This document shows, piece by piece, positions 1-7,952 of a DNA stretch of 20,124 nucleotides. A program made the position numbers and the translations under genes. The stretch's first letter is position 1; every line of letters begins with the position of its first letter. The stretch spans positions 1-20,124 of the forward strand of contig JABLUY010000395.1 of the NCBI GenBank assembly GCA_013306675.1, in the 5' to 3' direction. This stretch comes from Thraustochytrium sp. TN22. Taxonomy: Eukaryota; Sar; Bigyra; Thraustochytrida; Thraustochytriidae. The notes beneath the pieces were generated by a model, which searched no databases, had not been told where the DNA came from, and worked only from the letters and a program-made list of their open reading frames with translations.

Positions 1-2
1 CG

Positions 3-1910
3 CAGTACGGCCTGTACGTGCTTGTCTTTGACATGCGCGAGGTGCTGGGCAAGGAAAACTTCGAGGATGTGCTCGGCGCCGAGGAGTACGCGCGTCTCGC
101 GACGTGCGACGAGGCCTTGGCGACGCTCCGGTTCTGGCTAGACTCGATCCGGCTGCACGCTCCGGACGTCGACGTGGCGCTCGTGGGCACGTACATGGAC
201 CAGGTGCAGCGCGCCGAGCAGCACGAGCAAATTCAGGAGCTCCTGGGGCAGTCTGTCCTGCCCGGCCGGGGCGGCAAGCCCAGAATCGTGCGGAACAAAG
301 CCGATCGGCTGCAATTTTTCCCGTTGGACAACAAGGGCCGCACCGGCGCAGATGACCGCGTCGCCCGCCTCCGGGAAGTGTTGACGGAGAAGGCTCTGGC
401 GATGCCTTTCGTCAAGGAGAAGGTGCCGCTGCGCTGGTCCTTTTGCCTGGACAAGATGCTTGGCGGCGGAGAACAGTACATGCTGCTCCCTGCCGTCAAG
501 TCGCTCGCGCTGGAGGAGTGCGGGATGGAGGTTGCGGATCTGGAGAAGATGCTCGCATACATGCATGAGCTCGGGGTGCTGATCCACCTCACGGGCACGC
601 CAATTCTCGGCGAGGTTGTGGTGATCCGGCCGCAGTGGCTGCTCAACAACCTGTCGCGCGTCATCTGCGAGCCCATGCACATGAAGGCGCAGAAGAACGA
701 CCTACTCTACTCCGAAGATCTGGAGGATGAGCTGGAGGACGATCTCGACACGTGGGAGCACCGCGGCGTGGCCAGTGGCGCGCTGCTGCAGTGGCTCTGG
801 CGTCGAGAGCCCGTGGCCTACTTTGTGGACCTCATGAAGGAGATGTTGCTTGCGAGCCCGAGCCCGTGGCCTGAGGACGGGGATGGCGCATTGCTGGTGC
901 CAAGCCTCCTGCACGAAGCGGGCGCCGAGAAACGTCAGGAGGCGGTCTCCGCCATGGCGGGCGGTTCCCTGGCGTACATCGACTTCGCGGCGCTTCCCAA
1001 GGGCATCTTTCAGCGCTTCTTGGCGAGCCTGGTGCTGGCGTTCCCGGACCTCGTTCACGTGCGCGAGGTCTTCGCAGACGCCGCAAGCATCGTCTTTGGT
1101 GGCGTCGAGACTTTCCTCGAGGTCACGGGGACACGTCTTTCGCTGCACTTTGCGGAGTGTGGGGCGACACAGCTGGCGCACCAGACGCAGCTTCTCCAGA
1201 GCCGGCTTCGCGAGGTCGACTCCTCCTTCATGAAAGGCAAGCTGGCACCGACGCTCGTCCTGAGCTCGAACGGTACGGCAGAGCCCCGTTCTTGCGCGGA
1301 CGCGGCTAGCCTCGCAGTGCTTGGGCCTCAGCGCCTCCAGGTGCGCACTTTGGCTGCAAGCTTCCTTCCACTCGCTGCCTTCAGCGCCTTCGTGGGCGAT
1401 TTCGACCAGGCCGCGGGCCTGCAAAAGGCGACCGCCGCGGGCGCCAATAAGCCGTTTCACGTCTTCCTCTCGCATGCCTGGGGCGCTGACGGCACGACGC
1501 ACGGCCGCGTGAAGCAGATTGCGCAGCTTCTTGCTTCCCGACACGGCATGACGTGCTGGCTCGACGAGAACGAGATGCAGGGCGACGTCATGGAGGCCAT
1601 GGCGCAGGGCATCGACCAGTCCGCGGCGAGCGTGATCTTCGTGACGCACGAGTACGTGTCCAAGGTCAACACGCCCAGGGACCAGGACGACAACTGCCGT
1701 GACGAGTTCGCTTACATCCGACAGCAGCACAAGCAGGCCCACATGGTGCCGTGTGTGCTCGAGGAGGCCATGGCTGACACGAGCATGTGGACCGGCCGCT
1801 TCGGTTTCGGCTGGGGCGGCAATCCACTCTTTACCCCCGTGCTCTCGAGTCCGCCATCAGATGGGGAGATCGACCTCCTGGCTGAGCGCATCCGCACGGC
1901 CATCGCGTGA
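3..1910 (+). CDS. Roc-COR-TIR (Roco family) protein, 5' end missing
   Basis: The frame is open from the left edge (first full codon at 3), so the N terminus lies outside. No start is assigned; the codon at 18 is GTG, and residues here are counted from it. Residues 1-135 look like the second half of a Roc GTPase domain: the edge reads LVFDMRE, and VGTYMD at 56-61 matches the guanine-specificity motif of Roco proteins (VGTxxD). Residues about 135-440 resemble a COR domain, with MHELGVLIHL at 182-191, VIRPQWLLNNL at 202-212 and LPKGIFQRFL at 326-335. From K478 to the end is a TIR domain (FHVFLSHAWG, then CWLDENEMQGD, then DEFAYIRQQ). E526, after the GD, is a candidate for the TIR NADase glutamate, but placing it needs an alignment. 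Roco proteins are large GTPases dimerising through COR; a C-terminal TIR suggests signalling or NAD+ cleavage, by inference only. The P-loop and any LRRs would lie upstream. The gene converges on MSH3. Confidence 0.85.
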   Translation, partial: QYGLYVLVFDMREVLGKENFEDVLGAEEYARLATCDEALATLRFWLDSIRLHAPDVDVALVGTYMDQVQRAEQHEQIQELLGQSVLPGRGGKPRIVRNKADRLQFFPLDNKGRTGADDRVARLREVLTEKALAMPFVKEKVPLRWSFCLDKMLGGGEQYMLLPAVKSLALEECGMEVADLEKMLAYMHELGVLIHLTGTPILGEVVVIRPQWLLNNLSRVICEPMHMKAQKNDLLYSEDLEDELEDDLDTWEHRGVASGALLQWLWRREPVAYFVDLMKEMLLASPSPWPEDGDGALLVPSLLHEAGAEKRQEAVSAMAGGSLAYIDFAALPKGIFQRFLASLVLAFPDLVHVREVFADAASIVFGGVETFLEVTGTRLSLHFAECGATQLAHQTQLLQSRLREVDSSFMKGKLAPTLVLSSNGTAEPRSCADAASLAVLGPQRLQVRTLAASFLPLAAFSAFVGDFDQAAGLQKATAAGANKPFHVFLSHAWGADGTTHGRVKQIAQLLASRHGMTCWLDENEMQGDVMEAMAQGIDQSAASVIFVTHEYVSKVNTPRDQDDNCRDEFAYIRQQHKQAHMVPCVLEEAMADTSMWTGRFGFGWGGNPLFTPVLSSPPSDGEIDLLAERIRTAIA

Positions 1911-2827
1911 GGTGTTACTAGCTAGCTGCAAAGTCAATCCATCCCTTGTTGTTTGCTTCGTCTCATTGTTGCATTCTCGAAGAATTGGTCAAAGGCACAG
2001 TCGATGTGCGATGCCTCGCAAGGTGGTTCCCGTGATCGTAGACTCTGCGCTCTGCCTTTTCTGCGCGCTCATGAACCCTCCTTGCCATCTGACGTGATTT
2101 GGACCAAGTTGTCCTGCTCTGAGATCAGATGTGGTGGCCAACCGCGGCCCGTATTAGAGAGGGGCTGTCTGGTGGTTAATGCATCGCGCTCTTGAGTGCC
2201 GCGACCACGCCCTGCACGACCACCGCTTCAGCAGCCGCTGCTTTCGTGCCTCCGGTTCGAAATGGGCATCGTTTCTCGTTGCAAGCAGCGCTTGACAGGT
2301 GCCACAAGACCAAAGGATTTGAGCGTTCGCAAGCCTCAAAGAGACCAGCGCGTGTCACAAGTCGCGGGGTGACCTGCTGAAACAACTTGCGACATCTGCT
2401 GAAACGACTCGCGACATGCGTGTCATGTAGCTAGCCACGCAAGTTGGCACAACTTCAGGAATTACGATGATGTGCCGCAGCTGGCTCGTGTGATGTGCGC
2501 CGTGCCGTGTTTTGCCGCCATGGGGACGTTCGAGCTCCTGCCAACTCGATGCCCATGGTGGCGAGACTTCGATGGCGCCTCGTTCCTGGCTCAGGCCAGC
2601 TACACTGCTGCAGCCGATTGAAAGCCGACCGCTAGCATGCTCATTGCGACGCGGAAGCGACCGGTGCTATACTCAAAAAGCCCGGCTTGGTGCAAAGTTG
2701 CCATTGTATCTGTTATTTGGCAGCGTACTTGGCACCCCAGCTCATTTCTACAAAGACGCAACTTACAGCTCAGAGTCTCTACTGCAAGCGGGCCCGGCAC
2801 GATATGAAAGAAAACGAATCGCCGACA
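1911..2827. other. Convergent intergenic spacer between the Roco gene and MSH3
   Basis: This 917-base stretch lies between two 3' ends, so it should hold both 3' UTRs and polyadenylation sites rather than promoters. It is visibly less GC-rich than the flanking genes. An AGCTAG-rich motif (ACTAGCTAGCTG) starts 8 bases after the Roco stop, and a related TAGCTAGCC lies near 2427. A short tandem repeat sits at 2374-2417. Open frames here (up to about 130 codons) have no recognisable protein character. No RNA gene was seen. Confidence 0.6.
2374..2417. repeat. 22-bp tandem direct repeat, two copies
   Basis: Two adjacent 22-base units (2374-2395 and 2396-2417) both begin CTGCTGAAAC and end GCGACAT, and differ at two positions (A/G and T/C). 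The repeat sits in the convergent spacer with no coding role. It could be a replication-slippage product or a short binding-site pair. Confidence 0.8.
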
Positions 2828-5800
2828 TCACATTTGTCTCGTGGGCTGCGACTCGCGCGCACCTGCCTCCTTCGTTGCCAGTTTGTCGTCCTTGATGCGT
2901 CGTGCTTCCTGAAGAACACGCTCTGGAATACCGGCGAGCTGCGCGACGTGCAACCCGTAGGATGCAGCGGCGAGGCCGGGCACGGCCTGAAAGAGAAAGA
3001 CGAGCTTGCCGTCGTCCGTCTCGTGGTAAGCCATGTGCGTGGCGCTGAGAACGTCGCGCGAAAAGTCGTTCAGCAACGCTCCAAGCTGCGTGTAATGCGT
3101 GATAAAAAGCGCCGGGCAGCGCATCTCTGCACACAAGTACCGCAGCGAGGCGAGCGCGATGGCCGCGCCGTCAAAGGTGGACGTGCCGCGGCCGAGCTCG
3201 TCCAGGATGCAGAGCGTGCGCGGGGTCGCCTCGTTGAAGATGGCGGCCGCTTGCCGCATCTCCACCATGAAGGTGCTCATGCCCTGGCCCGGGTCCTCGC
3301 GCACGCCCATGCGGACACGGATCGCGTCAAAGACACCCACTGTGCACGTGTCCGCAGGAACGTGAGCGCCGACCTGGGCGAGGACGACGCAGACGGCTGC
3401 GGTGCGGGTGTAGCTGGACTTGCCGCCCATGTTGGGCCCGGTCACAAGAATGACGCGCGCCATGGGCGAAACGCCGTTCTCGTCCTCGGCCGGCGCATCG
3501 CCGAGCGCGATGTCGTTGGGCACACAGTCGTCTTGCAAGGTGGCCAGCGTCTCAAGCAGCGGGTGGCGCGCCTGCGTGGCGCGCACGAAGGCGCCGCCGT
3601 GGGCGCCGCCTTCGACGATCTCCGGCCGCGCGTAGCCCGGAAGCTCCGCGACCTTGGCGAGGGCATGGAGCGCGTCGACCTCGGCCAGCGCACGAGCCAG
3701 GCCGCGGAGGCGCGCGCGGTGCGCGTTGCTAAAGTCCTCCAGCAGCTGGCGCCAGGTGTCCTTGGCGGCGGCCGCGAGCTCCTCGCGGCGACGCGCGAGC
3801 TGGTCCAGCAGGTCCTCGACGACGGGCGTGCGGTAGCGCGAGACGCGCTGCGTCGAGGAAACCTCGTTCCACTCGCGAGGCACAGCCTGCGCCTTGGGCA
3901 GCTCGATCAGGTACTCCATGCTGGCCGAGATGCCGGTTCGCAGCGAGCGGTACTGCATGGAGGGCCGCTTGAGCACCTCGCGGATGCTGCCCAACTCGTC
4001 GCGAAAGCGCGCGTGCAGCGCATCAATCTCCGATTTGATCTCGAAGACGCGCGCGTACGCTACGCGGTCGCGAAAGAGATCGCCCACCTTGTTTGCCTCG
4101 CAGGCTGCGCGGTCGAGACCACGGACCAGCGCGCCCAGCGCGGCGTCCAGGCTGGCGGCGTCCGCGGCCGCCAGCGTGCTCCTCAGCGCCTCGGCGTGGG
4201 GCTCTACGGCGGCCACGGCCTTGGCGCCCTCGCGCACATTCTCGACAAGCCGCAGGAAGTTGGCCGGACTGCACCGCGCATGCACCACCTGCTCCAGGTT
4301 ACGTTCGAGATCGAAGCGCTTCAGCTGGCGCATGGCGCTCACCAGCGGCGCAAAGCGCGCCGCGTGCTCCACGAGTTCCGCCACCGCGTCCTGCCGTTCC
4401 CGAATGCGGCTCACGTCAGCCAGGGGCTGCAGCACCCATCGCTTCAGGAGGCGCAGTCCCATGGGCGTCAGCGTGTGACGCGTCAGGAGATGCGCCACGG
4501 AGTACTTGGGGCCGGCCTTGCCGGGCACAATCTCAAGGTCCTGCAGGGCGCTCGGGTCCAGGTACATGGTTCGCTCCGGCCTCGCGCTTCCCTTTCCGTC
4601 CGCGCCGTGCCGGCGGCTGGCGCCCGGGACGCCAGCGTCGAGAAGCACGCGCTGCAGCCGGAAGGGCTCTAGGTAGCGCGACAGGCAGGCGAGGGCGGCC
4701 TGCTCGATTGGGGCGAGCTGTCGCACGTGGTCGAACGCTGCGCCCTTGAAGAGCTTGGCGAGCTCGGCTGGCGCATCCAGGTCTCGGAAGCCGACGCGGT
4801 CGATCCGGCGGCCTCGCGAGGCCGGGTCCGCCTTGGAGGCGATGGCCGCCTCGGTCGCGCGGGACATGCTCGGTCCCGCTAGCACGTACTCGTAGGCATC
4901 GTAGAAGTTGAGACGGTCCACGAGCGCGTCGCGATTCGCATCGTCCACGAAGACGTCGTGCGCCAGCGTGCCGCTCTGCACGTCCACAGCATAGATGCCA
5001 AGCGTGACGCGGTTGGCCTCGGGCCGCGGCTCGTTTAAAGCCCAGCCCGTCTCCAAGTCAAGCACCGGACCGTCGCCGTTCGCGTCCAGCTCCCAGATGG
5101 CCAAGATGTAGCGTTCCTCCTCCTGAGTGTGCACATCATCGGCCACTGTTTCGCCGCCGTCCTCGTCCTCGTCCGCGTCGGCGTCGGCGCCCGCGTCTGC
5201 ACCAGCGTCGGCGCCCTCGTCGTCGTCGTCGTTGTTGGCACCCCCCCCGCCTTCCTCCCCGTCCGCGATGTCGTCTGCGTCGTCAACGTCCCTGCTTGCC
5301 TTGGCCCCGGCGCGCTTCTTGGCGAGCCAACCGGAGGCGAAGAGGCCGCTGCGCCCGCGTGGTCCGCCGACGGGCGGCACCGCCGACGGGAAGGCGGCCT
5401 GGGCGCCCATGTCGAGCGTGGCATCCTGCAGCAGCGTCGCGCGCGAGTACAGCGCGGTCAGCTCGCGCGTGAAGAGCTTGCTGCGCGTGGCCGACTGTTT
5501 CTTGAGCGCTGCCGTCTCCGTCTGCTTCACGACGCCAACCAAGTACCCGGCCTCCACCAGCCGGCGCACGTGGATGTGCAGGCGGTGCACAGGAATGCTC
5601 GCGGTCAAGAACGCGCGGCTCGGGAACGCCGCGATGCTCAGCACGCGCGCCGCGATCTTGGCATCCTCCTGAAAGAAGCGGTACTTGTAGCCGCACTCCA
5701 CGCAGAGGAGAACATCCGGGTGCTCCTCCTTGAGCGCCTTCCACTGCTTCTCGAGCGGCGTCAGCTTTTTGCCTTCGTCATCTGGGACGGCCTCGCCGCC

Positions 5801-6253
5801 CTGAGTGGCGACGGGCTCCTCCTCCGCCTCCTCCTCCGCAGCGCGCGCTGCCGCCTCGAGCGCTTCAAGCGCGCCTTGGGGTCTCGGCGCTTTTATGAGC
5901 ATTGCGACGCCACTTCTCGCTGGCGATTGTTGTGGTGCCTCGTCCGGCTGCGTTTGCGAGGTCGGCGACCCTCCTGTCACTTGCTCCTCATCGGACACCA
6001 GCGAGAGTACCTCCGCCTCTCCGCGTCTCGCATCCCTGCTCGCAGCTCCATCCTTGCTCGCCGCGGCAGGACGAGAGCTCGCGGTACTCTCGGTCTGCGC
6101 CTTGGCCGCCTCCGTCGCCGGCGCTGCCGGGGCCGCCGCCGCCGCCGGCGCGCCAAAGTACTTGGACAGCACCTGCTGCCCGCCGCCCAGCTTGGGCGCT
6201 GTGCGCCGCCGCGCCGCCGCGCCCGGCCGCGCGCGCTTCTTGCCGGCCTCCAT
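2828..6253 (-). CDS. MSH3: DNA mismatch repair protein MSH3 (MutS homologue)
   Basis: MSH3 pairs with MSH2 to form MutS-beta, which recognises insertion/deletion loops in the nucleus. The 1141 codons are uninterrupted. The N-terminal tail carries a PCNA-interacting box, QQVLSKYF, at 26-33. Domain I starts near 165 (TPLEKQW) and contains ECGYKYRFF at 186-194; the YK pair is typical of MSH3, whereas MSH6 has the FYE-type motif. VVKQTETAAL at 241-250 and LFTRELTALYS at 260-270 also follow MSH3. The lever/clamp region follows. The ATPase has Walker A GPNMGGKS at 939-946, Walker B ILDE ending at 1019, the signature GRGTSTFDG from 1022 and ITHY with His1053. An acidic insert rich in D, E, A and G (about 321-380) separates domain I from the connector. 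The C terminus stops about 25 residues after the ATPase core, shorter than in animals. The start ATG has A at -3 and G at +4. It is divergent from ATP synthase d. Confidence 0.96.
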   Translation of the reverse strand: MEAGKKRARPGAAARRRTAPKLGGGQQVLSKYFGAPAAAAAPAAPATEAAKAQTESTASSRPAAASKDGAASRDARRGEAEVLSLVSDEEQVTGGSPTSQTQPDEAPQQSPARSGVAMLIKAPRPQGALEALEAAARAAEEEAEEEPVATQGGEAVPDDEGKKLTPLEKQWKALKEEHPDVLLCVECGYKYRFFQEDAKIAARVLSIAAFPSRAFLTASIPVHRLHIHVRRLVEAGYLVGVVKQTETAALKKQSATRSKLFTRELTALYSRATLLQDATLDMGAQAAFPSAVPPVGGPRGRSGLFASGWLAKKRAGAKASRDVDDADDIADGEEGGGGANNDDDDEGADAGADAGADADADEDEDGGETVADDVHTQEEERYILAIWELDANGDGPVLDLETGWALNEPRPEANRVTLGIYAVDVQSGTLAHDVFVDDANRDALVDRLNFYDAYEYVLAGPSMSRATEAAIASKADPASRGRRIDRVGFRDLDAPAELAKLFKGAAFDHVRQLAPIEQAALACLSRYLEPFRLQRVLLDAGVPGASRRHGADGKGSARPERTMYLDPSALQDLEIVPGKAGPKYSVAHLLTRHTLTPMGLRLLKRWVLQPLADVSRIRERQDAVAELVEHAARFAPLVSAMRQLKRFDLERNLEQVVHARCSPANFLRLVENVREGAKAVAAVEPHAEALRSTLAAADAASLDAALGALVRGLDRAACEANKVGDLFRDRVAYARVFEIKSEIDALHARFRDELGSIREVLKRPSMQYRSLRTGISASMEYLIELPKAQAVPREWNEVSSTQRVSRYRTPVVEDLLDQLARRREELAAAAKDTWRQLLEDFSNAHRARLRGLARALAEVDALHALAKVAELPGYARPEIVEGGAHGGAFVRATQARHPLLETLATLQDDCVPNDIALGDAPAEDENGVSPMARVILVTGPNMGGKSSYTRTAAVCVVLAQVGAHVPADTCTVGVFDAIRVRMGVREDPGQGMSTFMVEMRQAAAIFNEATPRTLCILDELGRGTSTFDGAAIALASLRYLCAEMRCPALFITHYTQLGALLNDFSRDVLSATHMAYHETDDGKLVFLFQAVPGLAAASYGLHVAQLAGIPERVLQEARRIKDDKLATKEAGARESQPTRQM

Positions 6254-6321
6254 CCTGCGCTTCTGTTCTGCCGGCCTGGGCGACCTGGGTCGTGGTGGCC
6301 TGACCTAACCACGGGCAGCCC

Positions 6322-6619
6322 GCCGTGCTCAACAAACTGGGCGCGGCAGTGACCATGGCCGCGTGAGGGACGACTCGTCCGTCTCCAGGTCACTAATCTC
6401 AACCTTTAGCAAATGAGCTCTAAGTAGGGCGAGCTGCTCGAGCTCGAGGCCAATGAGCTTGCCTCACTGACCAGGAGCACAGCATGATCTTCGCCGTCCG
6501 CTCAGTTCCGCCAGAGAAATTACTCCCCCACCCACATCACCCAAGAAGCTCGCTCTCTCCGAGACTTTGTCCTCATCCCAGCACCTCTCTCTCTCTCCCT
6601 TTCTCTCTCGCTCCCCCGC
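6322..6619. repeat. Promoter tandem duplication, copy 1 (MSH3-proximal)
   Basis: Copy 1 begins GCCGTGCTCAACAAACTGGG, 69 bases upstream of the MSH3 ATG, and runs through CCAATGAG and CTCAGTTCCGCC to a CT-rich tract ending CCCCCGC. The offset to copy 2 is 306 bases at the left end. By eye the copies are roughly 80-90% identical with several indels, including an extra 18-24 bases in copy 2 near 6686-6710 and about 8 bases present only in copy 1 near 6474. Confidence 0.85.
6584..6618 (+). promoter_or_regulatory. CT-rich tract in copy 1 (pyrimidine patch)
   Basis: An almost pure pyrimidine run on the + strand, mainly CT dinucleotides. Pyrimidine patches near transcription starts are known core-promoter features in plants; that role is only an inference here. 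The equivalent tract of copy 2 is longer. Confidence 0.4.
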
Positions 6620-6627
6620 AAAGCGCC

Positions 6628-6943
6628 GCCGTGCTCAACAAACTGGGCACAGCAGTGGCCATGACGTGAGGGACGACTCATCCGTCTCGCCGCAACCAGA
6701 CCACATCCAGGTCAATGATCTCAGCCTTTAGCAAATGAGAGCTTAGTAGCGAGCTGCTCGAGCGGAATGCCAATGAGCCTACCTCACTAAACAGGTATGA
6801 TCTTCGCCGTCCGCTCAGTTCCGCCAGAAAAAAAATACTCCCCACCCACATCGCCCAAGAAGCGAGGTCGCTCTCTCCGAGACTTCGTCCTCATCCCAGC
6901 AGCTCTCTCTCTCTCTCTCTCCTTCTCCCTCCCGCTCACCCGC
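6628..6943. repeat. Promoter tandem duplication, copy 2 (ATP synthase-proximal)
   Basis: Copy 2 begins with the same GCCGTGCTCAACAAACTGGG and keeps the order of blocks seen in copy 1: GAGGGACGACTC, TTTAGCAAATGAG, GCGAGCTGCTCGAG, GCCAATGAG, GATCTTCGCCGTCCGCTCAG, CCCACCCACATC, TCTCTCCGAGACTT/CGTCCTC and a CT tract. The conserved blocks separated by drifting spacers suggest older duplication with constraint on the blocks. Confidence 0.85.
6903..6939 (+). promoter_or_regulatory. CT-rich tract in copy 2 (pyrimidine patch)
   Basis: A (CT)n run of about 20 bases followed by CCTTCTCCCTCCCGCTC on the sense strand of ATP synthase d, about 500 bases before its ATG. It is a likely core-promoter pyrimidine patch and also a length-variable microsatellite. 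Confidence 0.4.
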
Positions 6944-7153
6944 ATGCACGCTGCGTCCAGCCCGCCTTGACAGTGAAGAGAAGACGCCGCGGCGCGGCTG
7001 GGTTGCGCCGGCCGCGGCGCGCGTTGCGCCCGGACCCTGACCGGACCCTGGCGGCGCGCGCGACCCAGCAGCGTGTCTGCGGCTGCGCTCGTGGCGGCGC
7101 GCCTCCAATCTGCGACTCCTCGGCTCGACTCCGCTCGACTCGGCTCGCGCGCG

Positions 7154-7415
7154 GTGAGTGGCGGCGGCGGCGGCGGGCGCGGGCGGCGCGGCGCGCGGCG
7201 GCCCGCCCGGCGGTGCCCGGCGCGGCGCGCGGCGGCGCGGCGCGTGGATGGACGGCTGAATGAATGGATGGATGGCTGGATGGGATCGCGGCGCGCGGGG
7301 GGAGGCGCGCGGCGGTGGCTGCGCGCGCGCGCGTGCGCGTGCGTGCGCGAGAGGACGCGGGAGAGGACGGCGAGACTGACGCCTGGCTGCTGCTGGGATT
7401 GATTGGCGCGCGCAG
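7154..7415 (+). other. Candidate 5'-UTR intron of ATP synthase subunit d
   Basis: A consensus donor, GCG|GTGAGT, lies at 7154. A CTGAC branch-point-like site (7376-7380) lies 36 bases before the acceptor GCGCGCAG (7414-7415), which is 27 bases upstream of the ATG. A second AG at 7429-7430 is an alternative acceptor. The interior is GC-rich and carries a GGAT-type repeat. Splicing would remove most of the highly structured leader. This is inferred from motifs only; no transcript data are available. Confidence 0.4.
7245..7284. repeat. GGAT/GAAT tetranucleotide microsatellite
   Basis: Imperfect TGGA/TGAA/TGGC tetranucleotide units (TGGATGGACGG, TGAATGAATGGATGGATGG) in the leader of ATP synthase d, inside the candidate intron. 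Confidence 0.75.
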
Positions 7416-7442
7416 GATAGGCAAGCACAGGGTTACGGCAAG

Positions 7443-7952
7443 ATGCTGGGCCGCGTGGGCACCGTGAACCGGCGCGTGGTGGCGCGCAGCTTCGACTGGG
7501 CCAAGATGGCCTCCAAGCTGCAGACGCCGGCCGCGCGCTCGGAGCTGTCGCAGCTGCGCTCCCTCTTCGAGGACATGAAGAAGCAGGCCGAGGCCGCCAG
7601 CAAGCCGGTGGAGCCCATTGACTGGGCCTACTACAAGAAGAACCTCTCCATGGGCAAGGACGTTGTGGACGCCATGGAGAAGGAGTACGCCTCGGTGACC
7701 TACTCCAAGTACGAGGACAAGATGGCCGGCGAGATCGAGGAGACGCTCAAGGGCATCTCCAACGAGGCCGCCTCCGAGATGGAGAAGTCCAAGGCCCGCG
7801 TCAAGGAGCTCGAGGCCCTGCTCTCCACCCTCGAGGCCAACCGCGTCACCGAGGAGACCACCTTCGAGCAGGTCGCCAAGGCCAACCCGGAGCTGACCAA
7901 GGAGATCAACCAGGAGATCGCCCAGGAGGAGTACTTCAAGGACACCAAGTAA
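7443..7952 (+). CDS. ATP5PD: Mitochondrial ATP synthase F0 subunit d
   Basis: Subunit d belongs to the peripheral stalk of mitochondrial F1F0 ATP synthase and helps hold the F1 head stationary while the rotor turns. The 169-residue product is close to the usual 160-170. Residues 1-16 (MLGRVGTVNRRVVARS) are Arg-rich without acidic residues, as in a matrix-targeting presequence. FDWAKMASKL follows, and IDWAYYKKNL at 59-68 is the hallmark segment, nearly identical in form to animal and plant subunit d. Residues about 95-140 are charged and helical (EIEETLKGISNEAASEMEKSKARVKELEALL), and TFEQVAKANPELTKEI matches the conserved C-terminal part. The ATG has a purine at -3. Codon use is extremely biased to C/G-ending codons, consistent with high expression. 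A TAGGCTAGCTC motif follows the TAA stop closely. Confidence 0.92.
   Translation: MLGRVGTVNRRVVARSFDWAKMASKLQTPAARSELSQLRSLFEDMKKQAEAASKPVEPIDWAYYKKNLSMGKDVVDAMEKEYASVTYSKYEDKMAGEIEETLKGISNEAASEMEKSKARVKELEALLSTLEANRVTEETTFEQVAKANPELTKEINQEIAQEEYFKDTK

Larger units (their letters stand above)
6254..7442. promoter_or_regulatory. Divergent promoter region between MSH3 and ATP synthase subunit d
   Basis: This 1.2 kb region separates two starts facing away from each other, so it must hold both promoters. The left half contains an imperfect tandem duplication (6322-6619 and 6628-6943). Each copy has CCAATGAG (6451 and 6768 area), CTCAGTTC (6501-6508 and 6814-6821, matching the general initiator form YTCANTYY) and a CT-rich tract at its end. 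The right half (about 6990-7330) is an extremely GC-rich leader with a candidate 5'-UTR intron. No TATA box was seen. Open frames in the region (up to about 213 codons) are low-complexity Arg/Ala/Pro shadows. Confidence 0.6.

Noticed and set aside
1971-1984. Heat-shock-element-like TTCTCGAAGAATT
   Set aside because: Only two of the three inverted units fit and the site lies after a stop codon in a convergent spacer, not in a promoter.
2687-4672. 661-codon + strand open frame
   Set aside because: It lies antisense to the MSH3 ATPase and clamp regions, whose protein is clearly conserved. Its composition (Arg/Ala/Val/Gln/His-rich) is what the reverse strand of a GC-rich gene gives.
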